Shown here in pieces: positions 55,872 to 64,000 of a stretch of 64,000 bases of DNA; positions within the stretch are counted from its first letter, which is position 1; the number at the start of each line of letters is the position of its first letter. The translations under genes were made by a program, and so were the position numbers. The stretch comes from Gonatopus flavifemur (Eukaryota; Arthropoda; Insecta; Hymenoptera; Dryinidae), in NCBI GenBank assembly GCA_018340375.1, contig JAFFJZ010000007.1, forward strand, positions 3,596,001 through 3,660,000. The letters are read 5' to 3'. The notes beneath the pieces were generated by a model. The model was not told the DNA's origin, searched no databases, and saw only the letters and a list, made by a program, of their open reading frames with translations.

Positions 55872-57204
55872 TTAACCAAAAAAGATATTTCACTTTGGTT
55901 TTTTTCTTCAATTGAAAATATGCCTACGATTGAGAGTATTTTGAACAAATGAAAATCAAAGAAATGAAAATTCCCCCACCACAAAGCGTAATCCTCTCAA
56001 ATGCAGAAGAATTGTTCTAGCAGAATGCTCATATCAGCTCGAAGATTTAATGACTTACTCAACAAGCTTAAAAATCGATACAGAGTTTCAATGTTTGAGC
56101 TCATGCTTTCTAGACAAGTTATTATGATGCAAAATGAGACACCTTTCCGTTCAATCTCTTATAACTGTTCAGGAAACAAAAATGAGAATCTGTAAAAAGG
56201 AAATACACAGAATCATTCTTTCTCCGAAGTAAATTCAAGATTGTTTAAATGCGTAATCTCAACGATAATTCATTCGTATATTTTATTGTGACTGGAAGTT
56301 TAGGAATGCTATCGGGCATTTTATGAATATCGGTATGGAATCATGTTGCTGGACCCTGAATTTTATTTACTCAAATTCAGAAATTAGAACAATCGTTTCA
56401 TAGGATTAGACGGAGTTCGAGACCGAATTGCTGCGATAATTGAAGGAAGGGAGAGGTTTTATTTGATTCGATTGTTTTATTATTGACCTAGGATGTGCAT
56501 CCTCTCCGGTCAAACATGAAGAGTTATGAGATATGAGGAAGGAGCAATAGAAAAGATGAAAGTAGTAATTGTAGAAATAACAATGAACATTTAACAGAAT
56601 CCGAATAACGTTTTGACGGAAAAATAAAGATAAAAAACTTGCTGCTCCGCTTTGCTCACCAGCTGGACCCCCTTCAAAATTTGTTTCGCTCATTTTGAAC
56701 AAATCCTACATAACATAGGCCAGAATGTTCTGAATAACATATTTCTGGCGTATATCATTTCACATCATGTGGCAATATTGTCTCAGACAGCAGAAATAAT
56801 CATTTTGAAATTCACAAAAACTTCTCAAAGAATTCTTAAACAGTCCCTGTGATGACAGTAAACATGGATTCGATGAATTCAAAGTAAATACATGTTGTAT
56901 GCCTGAATGGTTTTTGATGAATTCACGATATGAATGCTTTCTGAACAACCAAGTTGTTCATCAAGAATTCAAATTGAATTCAAAATATTCATAATGCATT
57001 CATGTTTACTGTCATAACGGGATCCCTTTGAAGGAACTCTTGTGCTGTATGGGATCACAATTATATTCAATTCACATGGCAGAAAGATTTTCATGAACTC
57101 AGTGAACTATAACCTCTCATTTGCATATAAACCGATAGATTCATGGTGTCGTGTACGCGATTCGGGATAAAATGGTGATGTTGATCGTCATGAATTTGTA
57201 TACT
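55872..57204. other. Unassigned, with one short inverted-repeat element
   Basis: Positions 56845-57021 have ends CCCTGTGATGACAGTAAACATG and CATGTTTACTGTCATAACGGG, but the 2-bp flanks (GT and AT) do not match. Otherwise nothing is recognised. Confidence 0.4.
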
Positions 57205-58307
57205 CCCAGACAGCACACAAGTTCCTTTTGAGTTCGCAGAGAATTTAGAGTAAAGAATACCTACGGAATTCATTCCCATTAATTCATGGAGTATTTTAAA
57301 TGAACACATAGAGTATCACAAGAATTCTTCAAGAGTTCTTGATGAATACATGTGGGGGTTCTTGAAATACACATAGAAAATGCATGAAGTATTCGTAAAG
57401 ACTACCCGTTATGACAGTGAATATGAATCTTTTCAAAGGTTCAAAATGTAGCCCTATTTTGCCCAAAAGAATTTATAACGAATACCATGAGCTTTGATCA
57501 ACAAGAATCCAATCAGAGTCTTCCTGAATTTGTAAACGTCTTTGAATAAAAGTAATGTCCAAGATACAATCAGTAGTATATTTTCTCTCATAAATTGATT
57601 GAATAGGTGCGTCTACGAGATTTTGAGAGTGCTCAATAAAGTGAAGTGAATTATGCAATGTAATAATTAGTGAGTGATTGATTTCGGTGCGAGAAATATA
57701 TAATGTGTGAGAATAAATGACATATAATGTAATTTTAAGGTTAAAGTTTCGTATACCACAAAGTGATGTAATTCTAAAGAAGAGAAGTGTGTGAAAATTC
57801 ATGAATTGTTCGGGGATAATGAAGTAAATTATTTATTAACTCAAAATATGTGAAGATTGACTTAAAAATGTATTCATACGAACGATCTTTTGTGTATGGA
57901 AGAATCAATTGATTCTATCGAGTGTGGAAAATTATATATATTATAGAAAGCGACGAAAAAACACTTTGATCTCTATCTTTGTCGATAGAAAATTGGTAAA
58001 AGACTCGATATTCAATTACAAAGGTTTATTGAATTATGAGAAAGTTCAGAACGCCTGTTTTGTGGTGTGATTTATTTATACTTAATGAATTCAGATGTAA
58101 ATGCATTGTGAATTCTTTTGGGCAGATTACGTGTTCTTTCTGAACTTCTATATGTTTTCATTTCTACTGACATAACGGGCATACTTGTGGAATTATTTTT
58201 GGATTCAAATGAATAATTGTGCGTATTCTCAAAGAATTCTCTCAAAAAGCGTGGGATTCAAATGTTATTCTCTAAGAATTGTTTGAGAACTAGTTGTGCT
58301 GTCTGGG
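57205..58307. mobile_element. 1.1-kb element, duplication CT, with a nested inverted pair
   Basis: CCCAGACAGCACACAAG ... CTAGTTGTGCTGTCTGGG, flanked by CT. Inside, CCCGTTATGACAG at 57406 and CTGACATAACGGG ending about 58183 form a second inverted pair, similar to the ends at 56845-57021, suggesting a nested relative. No coding frame is supported. Confidence 0.75.
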
Positions 58308-58867
58308 CTGTCCCAAGACTTCTTGTGAACTTTCGGAATATAACTCTATGATTATGTAATAGGAAATTTTGAGATTTCATCCACAGTAACATAGCGCTTA
58401 TTCCTGGTGATGATATTGGAAATCGATTTTCATGAGACAAAACTACAATTAATATTCAAGAAACTCTAATTACAGTGACGTGAAACGCTTTTTGTCAATT
58501 ATGAGCCGACACAACTTCAGAGATTATACAGTTCCGAAACATTTTCGGAAGATGTTTCATGCAACATGAGCAAAGCTATTCAACAATGATTCTTCTTTTG
58601 GGAAGAATTGTGATTGAATTATGCTTCTAATGCTGCATCCCTAGTGGAAATGGAAGCGTAAGAAGGGTATGAAGCGACGCGGAAGAGTACATGAAATAGT
58701 ATCTAAGCGCGAAAGAAGCGAAAATTGAAACATTTCACACTTCATTTGTTCCAATATTCGTTTCCGGAGCGTGGATATCTTCACCAGGGATTAGATATCT
58801 TGAATATTTTCACAGAAGTGTTGGAAAAGTACACAACATCTTTCGTGAAACCAAAACTAGATGCGTA
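58308..58867. other. Unassigned sequence
   Basis: No gene or repeat end is supported between the two flanking elements. Confidence 0.35.
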
Positions 58868-58976
58868 CCCTGACAACACAATGTGTCTCTGGGACGTTTT
58901 TTGAACGTTCAGAAAACCTCTCCTACGTTTTATGAACCTTCCATAAAAGTTTCAGTGGCACGTTGTGCTGTCCGGG
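58868..58976. mobile_element. 109-bp small element, duplication TA
   Basis: CCCTGACAACACAATGTG ... CACGTTGTGCTGTCCGGG, flanked by TA. It contains gggacgttttttgaacgttcagaaaac-type words also seen near 35300 (tggacgttcagaaaacg). Confidence 0.65.
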
Positions 58977-59464
58977 TATATTAGATGACCAACAGAACAT
59001 GCCTCTCATATTCTTGAATCCAGGTCATTTGAGCGGGCATTTTTATGTGCATGAACGTGCCTAGAATATGGATGGCATGATTTCACACATGCATGGAATG
59101 TTCTTATGTTTCCAAAAATACGTTCCTCCCATGAGGCTGAAACGTCATGTGCTATACGGGTAAGTTATCCGATTATGTTGCATAAGACATCTTTCATTTA
59201 TCTTCAAGACAACTTCACAAAAAAATCTCAAGATCCATTCAAATATCTTCAAGATATCTTTTTGGTTATTGGGATTCAATTAAAACCCAAATCACATGAA
59301 TTAGGTTATAATTCATGAAGACAATGACATGATATTCTGTATATATTTGCTACGTGAATAATACGTGAATTAACGACATATTACATCGCATATCTCAGAT
59401 ACGTCTTGAAAGTTATGTATTCCAAAATCATTGAAGGATTCACGCATTAAATACATTATACACG
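58977..59464. other. Unassigned sequence
   Basis: No gene, RNA or terminal repeat pair is supported. Confidence 0.35.
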
Positions 59465-59687
59465 CACTGTTAGAAATTTCTGCATTAATTTTAATGTATT
59501 TGCTGGAAGTTTTTTTCAAATACGCGCATGAATTGAGTTTCATACACATTTTACATTAAATTTAATGTAAACTATAGCAAAATCTATATTTTTTCAATGT
59601 TTTGGTACATTAAATTTAATGTAAAATGTGTATTAACCTGAATTCATGTACGGTATTGAAAAAAACTTCATAATATTTCTGACAGTG
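59465..59687. mobile_element. 223-bp small element, duplication CG
   Basis: CACTGTTAGAAATTTCTGC ... TAATATTTCTGACAGTG, flanked by CG. Internal words cattaaatttaatgta are palindromic. It is a relative of 10606-11637 and 44861-47930 that inserted at CG instead of TA. Confidence 0.7.
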
Positions 59688-59689
59688 CG

Positions 59690-59918
59690 GAGAGAAAAGG
59701 TCTGCTAAAAAGTACCATACTTTATAGTGTTTGAGCATCAGTCTTGTGCAAATCAAATTATTTACGTGAAAATACCTCTGAAAGTACCATACTGGCTTGG
59801 ACTTTCCTAAAGAAGTATACTACTTTTGTAGATATTTCCATGTAAATAATTTGATCTGGACAAGACTGATGCTCGAACACTATAAAGTATAGTACTTTTT
59901 AGCAGATCTTTTTTCTCC
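59690..59918. repeat. ~225-bp palindrome
   Basis: ggagagaaaaggtctgctaa ... ttagcagatcttttttctcc fold together along their length (tttatagtgtttgagcatca against tgatgctcgaacactataaa). It abuts the previous element. Probably a small mobile element; duplication unclear. Confidence 0.7.
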
Positions 59919-60087
59919 ATGTAGTTGAACGGAATGCAACACAATATGAATGCAATATTGATATGTATTTGATACATCCCCAAGAGAACACAGACCTCCT
60001 GGCGAAATTTAGGTTCATTGTGCGTACTTTCACGTTCAGGGAACGTTCAATTGACCATCGAATTTCCGGGAATTCAATACACCTCTA

Positions 60088-60600
60088 CCCGAAGAGAACA
60101 TGAAGCTTCAGCGAACGTTCAGATCAGATGTGTATAGATCGGGCCAAAGGTTAATTAGAGCTAACTTTTAGATTCACAAACGTTTGACAAACGTTCTACG
60201 GACGTTGAAATGTCCGCCTCGAAATACGTTCAGGAAACATAGATGGAACGTTCGCTGAAGGTTCATCGAAGGTTTGACGAAGCTTCACAAAAATATCTAT
60301 ACTTATATTAATTTTGATCAATTTATATGAAAAATGAATAAATTAATAAACATAAATTATCATGAATTAATATAAGCATAGATATTTTTGTAAAGCTTCG
60401 TCAAACCTTCGATGAAACTTCAGCGAACGTTCCATCTATGTTTCCCGAACGTATTTCGAGGCGGACATTTCAACGTCCGTAGAACGTTTGTCAAACGTTT
60501 GTGAATCTAAAAGCTAGCTCTAATGAACCTTTGGCCCGATCTATACACATCTGATCTGAACGTTCGCTGAAGCTTCATGTTCTCTTCGGGTAATGAACAT
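60088..60600. mobile_element. 513-bp near-perfect palindrome, duplication TA
   Basis: CCCGAAGAGAACATGAAGCT ... GCTTCATGTTCTCTTCGGG, flanked by TA. The two ~225-bp arms pair almost completely around an AT-rich centre (60300-60370). 'gaacgttc' words recur. An outer, more diverged pair (agagaacacagacc near 59993 and ccttcgtgttctgc near 60610) suggests it inserted into an older relative. Confidence 0.8.
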
Positions 60601-62794
60601 TCGTTGAACCTTCGTGTTCTGCTTTGAGTGTTTTAAATCTAAGGTGCCGTGTGAGATATCACAATCCATAGGAATTTCTCACTTTCATGCAATCCCCCGT
60701 AATGGAGTACTTATTATTCCGATTTTTCCGCTGAACTGCGTATTTTTACTCCCTCGCTGCAATTCAGCATTATTTTTGAATGAAACTTCGTAATCTCATC
60801 TGCAACGATTTACGTAATTCTGGACCAATTATTATCTATTTTGAAATTTGTATTTATCGAGTAAGTTTTGGAAAAGATTTGGCGCAAAATTCGATCTACT
60901 TCCTTTGATGCTTGAATACTCCTCAACCTTTCTAACGTCTAGAAGATGTTCAAAAGATCTATAAGAGATGTCTTTGAAGATATCTACGAAAGATTTTTCT
61001 TAGACGTCAGAAAAGTTGAATACATCTGAAAGATATCCAAAATTGTGTTGCTTGAGGCATATTGAACTTGTCTCCAAAATATTGTGAGACGTGAAATGTT
61101 CACTGTAACGTTCATCGCAGTTCAAGTATTGAAAGAACATCAAAATTGCGCAGAATCCGTTTTCTACGTTCTGAATTATCGAAAAAAAATCATAGTTTGA
61201 ATCGCCAAATTCAAGGAAATCGTATTCAGATGTTGTATTCTCCCTACCCTTGATTAAAGTATTCTTCTACACAGTTGTGTTCCATTCTTCAAGCAATCTC
61301 CTGTATTTTTCCCTCTCTAGGTTGGCAAACTACCCGTACTCGGACTTCTTTAGATTGAAAGGTCTTAAATTGTACAAAATCAGCTTGGCTGCCAGAATGG
61401 ACAAATAATGTAACTTCAGAGTCGTTCATCAGCCGTTTTGGAATAATCGTGAGACATATCTTCGATTTTGAACTTCTCTGAAGTTGTTCAAATTCATCTA
61501 CATCTGGAATATTTTTTCTCTATCCGTAGTTAGTTCACAGATATTCATGAGACTATTTCCCGTGTCCGAACTGTACCCTATAGCTGTCGGGATTTTGCCA
61601 AATGGAAAAGGATTTTCATTTCTCTTCAATTCATTTGATGTTCTCTATAATCATCGAACAGTAGTTTGAACTGTGCTCCACTGTAGAAACTATCTGTATT
61701 AATTTTAATACAAAAGTTTAGAAGCAATGACAACATTTTTGTATTGATTCTCCCACCCTTTTATGGGAATTCAAAGACAATATCACCTTGGAAGTGTTTC
61801 CATACTAAAATTGGTTTGAATCTCATGAAATCTGTTGTGAATTGATTGCACAAAAGTATGTTAATCGCTTCCAAATGTTGTATGTAAAATATTTTTCAAC
61901 GGTGTCCAGAGTTATTTTCATTTGTCTAGAACTTGTGTAATACTGTTCAAGTTTGAAGCGTGTCTCGAGGTGTCTAAACTTGTTTCGAACAAGAATATTC
62001 CATTCTTGTCCATAGTTGATTCATAGATGTTCGCACGCGAAATCACACCATTTTACTGATTGTTAGCATTCTACGGACATCGAGGTGTATTCCAAGACTA
62101 GCAAGGGCCGAATGAAAATGAATTCGAGATCATATGTATCTGATGAAGACGTGATGAGGAGCATTTTAGAAATCACTGCACATTCTTGGACACGTTTTGC
62201 GAATCACAAACCTTATTCAGAACAGAAAGCAATAATTAATGGATGTGCCAGGAATTAGTTTGTCCAATATGAATAATTAATTCATAATGGTGATTCATAA
62301 TTCTTTTACAATGTTTCACAGACATATTCTACGCATGAAAACAGACAACTTTTTTGTTCACTATTTTTTTAGTTGAAGCTTGGGCTTTGAGTTATAAACA
62401 AAATAAATTGAACATTCGGACATCAAGGACATCGACTACTCGAATGATCAATGAGTATGTTTGTGTAGTTGCCACTTGATTGGTTGGAGTTAGCTTTGAA
62501 ACTAAGCTTCAGATGGAAAAATGATGTTGGTGAAAGTTGTTTGTTCCCCGACTAGAAATCCACCCCATGGACCAAATCAGGTCAACTTTGATCCAGCCCA
62601 GGGTCCTGGTGAGGCAACCTCGTCAGGACCTGACAAGTCATGTCACGCTTTACTAATATGAGGACCTCATGAGGCAAGTCTAATAAGGATTTGATGCGAA
62701 CTCCCATACCAAAACCTCCAGAATGAATTGAAATTAGGATATGAACAGGAAATTCACAACCCAGAAAGGTATGCATCCAGTTGTGTCCAGTTTT
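60601..62794. other. Unassigned sequence
   Basis: No convincing exon, RNA or element end. 62600-62690 repeats short words such as aggacct-gaggcaa. Nothing else noted. Confidence 0.35.
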
Positions 62795-62993
62795 TTTGTC
62801 CCCGGACAAAATATCCCGGACAAAATTTCCCGAAACGGACTTTTGATCCCCTTGACAAAATATCCCACTCAAAATATCTCCGACCAAGATTTTCGGGGAC
62901 AAGTTATTCCGTGTGTAATTACTCCAAATGTAAGTGATCAAATCACTTGCATGTGTTTTAAATCATGATTTCTCTGATTGGGTATGCGGCAGC

Positions 62994-63083
62994 TTGATCG
63001 AAAACATTTGATCGAAGGAACAGTTGATCGAAAACACATTTGTGCGAAAACATTTGATCGAAGAATATTTGTTTGAAAAAAAC
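62994..63083. repeat. ttgatcgaaaacatt motif array
   Basis: Four or five imperfect repeats of 'ttgatcgaaaacatttg' (62995, 63009, 63026, 63047 region), each 14-24 bases apart. A short-period degenerate array in copy 2 only. Confidence 0.65.
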
Positions 63084-63159
63084 AAGAAGCAAGAGGTGGT
63101 AATGAAGAAAAGAAAGAGTGGTCACCATAGAGTGGCTAATCGTCTTGGCTTGCCCCGCT

Positions 63160-63285
63160 GACGACAATGCGTATAGTAGCGGGCAGGGGGTGCAGGGGCG
63201 CCAGCCCCTGCCGGGGTCCAGGGGCTGAGCCCCTCGTGGGGTCCAGTGGCGGAGCCTCTGACCGGGGGGGGGGATTCGCCCCCCG
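63160..63285. repeat. GC-rich palindromic block (copy 2)
   Basis: Short perfect palindromes built on ggggc...gcccc (caggggcgccagcccctg, ccaggggctgagcccctcg) and a run of ten G closing against ccccccg. Matches 9120-9285 in position and motif style. Confidence 0.7.
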
Positions 63286-63790
63286 AAATGAGAATAATAA
63301 TGTCAATATTCAATAATAATATCAATCAAATAAAAGGATGAGAATGTGAATTACAAGTTGTGACAGGAAAACATAGAAAACGGAGAACGAAAAAATATGA
63401 AAGAAAACTAAAAAAACACAAAAAAAAGGGAAGAAAATGGGGCCTACATGCCAACACGTCCTCGTCGGGGCCCTCGATCACGCGAAGATCGGCTAACTCC
63501 TTTATTTGTGATGTGTTTTTGATGTGAGTAAAGAATTGAGGATTGCAAGGTTTTGTAAGTGTGTAGTTGGCACCGGAAATAAAATTGATTATTGCCACCC
63601 ATATCTGACCTCTGATTATTATTTGAGGTTGTTTCGGTTTTGTATGATTTTATTGTTCAAGATGTATCTGTTGGGGGTATGTGTATCCTGAATATTATAG
63701 TTTGGGGCATTATTGCGTGGGATATTTTGGTTGGGAATATTTTGTCCGGGGGATTTTTGTCGTGAATATTTCGTATGAGACTCAAGTGCC

Positions 63791-64000
63791 CTGCACCCCT
63801 CAGAAATGTTGTGGCATGGAGAGATCTAACTTGGAAGATATGCACAGTTGACATGGGTTCAGAAATATTTTCCTAATTTAGAGAAAATTTATTTCACCAA
63901 GGAGTATACAATCTAGAATTGAGACATTTTTGCATTCACTTAAATCAACTATACTTCATAAACATATATGTTCATAATCTCAGGATAACCTAACAAGGTC
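63791..64000. other. Unassigned sequence to window end
   Basis: Nothing recognised. Confidence 0.3.

Larger units (their letters stand above)
62795..63790. mobile_element. GC-core element, copy 2
   Basis: The left end (62797-62905) has at least five motifs of the ggacAAAATATCCC type. The right end (63715-63775) has four reversed ones (cgtGGGATATTTTGG, GGGAATATTTTGTCC, GGGGGATTTTTGTCG, GTGAATATTTCG). The GC-rich palindromic block is at 63160-63285 (caggggctgagcccctcg, gggggggggattcgcccccc), followed by aatgagaataataatgtcaa, as in copy 1 at 8855-9965. This copy also has the gatcgaaaacattt array. No coding frame is supported. Confidence 0.65.

Overview
This looks like nuclear DNA from an arthropod, most likely an insect. 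It is AT-rich, contains spliced exons with GT-AG borders, and carries insect-type mariner and hAT elements. No bacterial operon, rRNA gene or CRISPR array is visible. Searches could not be run, so family names rest on motifs I recognise in the translated sequence.

Only one host gene can be named with confidence. Three consecutive exons of CFAP298 (C21orf59/Kurly, a cilia and dynein-arm assembly factor) lie on the + strand at 7843-7928, 8007-8177 and 13671-13886. They read in one continuous frame and cover roughly the middle to C-terminal two thirds of the protein. The first exon(s) and the short last exon were not found. The 5.5-kb intron between exons two and three is filled with transposable elements. 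Weaker candidate exons are at 31404-31550 (+), 48606-49047 (-, possible secreted protein) and 51319-51438 (+).

Almost everything else is mobile DNA, much of it nested. 927-2981 is a 2-kb fold-back element. 4165-7099 holds two small inverted-repeat elements, a broken hAT transposase and a third small element. 8855-9965 and 62795-63790 are two copies of an unusual element with a GC-rich palindromic core and clusters of AAAATATCCC-like motifs pointing inwards from both ends. 10465-12767 is a mariner (mellifera-like, D..D34D) split by a 1-kb element. 15444-17511 is a broken gene of a repetitive uncharacterised arthropod family, carrying two small elements. 18610-25315 is a 6.7-kb element containing two large palindromes. 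25340-31262 is a satellite-like and inverted-repeat zone holding a 3.4-kb element with a 65-bp tandem array and a 5S-rRNA-like unit. 36135-43255 is another transposon-like gene, split by a 5.4-kb hAT-type element that itself contains DD41D mariner copies. 44041-51806 is a 7.8-kb element with AGGGTGTCTAC ends, inside which elements are nested five deep. 51867-53600 is a second mariner, split by an 807-bp element. 55587-60600 is a swarm of short palindromic elements.

The most general observation is that about twenty independent insertions have inverted ends beginning CCC or CAC (one begins GGG) and are flanked by exactly two duplicated bases of varying sequence (AG, AT, CA, CG, CT, GA, GG, TA, TG, TT). 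Three are independently supported: one by a paralogous empty site in this window, and two because removing the element restores the mariner reading frame. This points to one transposition mechanism, plausibly CACTA/CMC-like, mobilising many sequence-unrelated families. No transposase for it is visible in the window.
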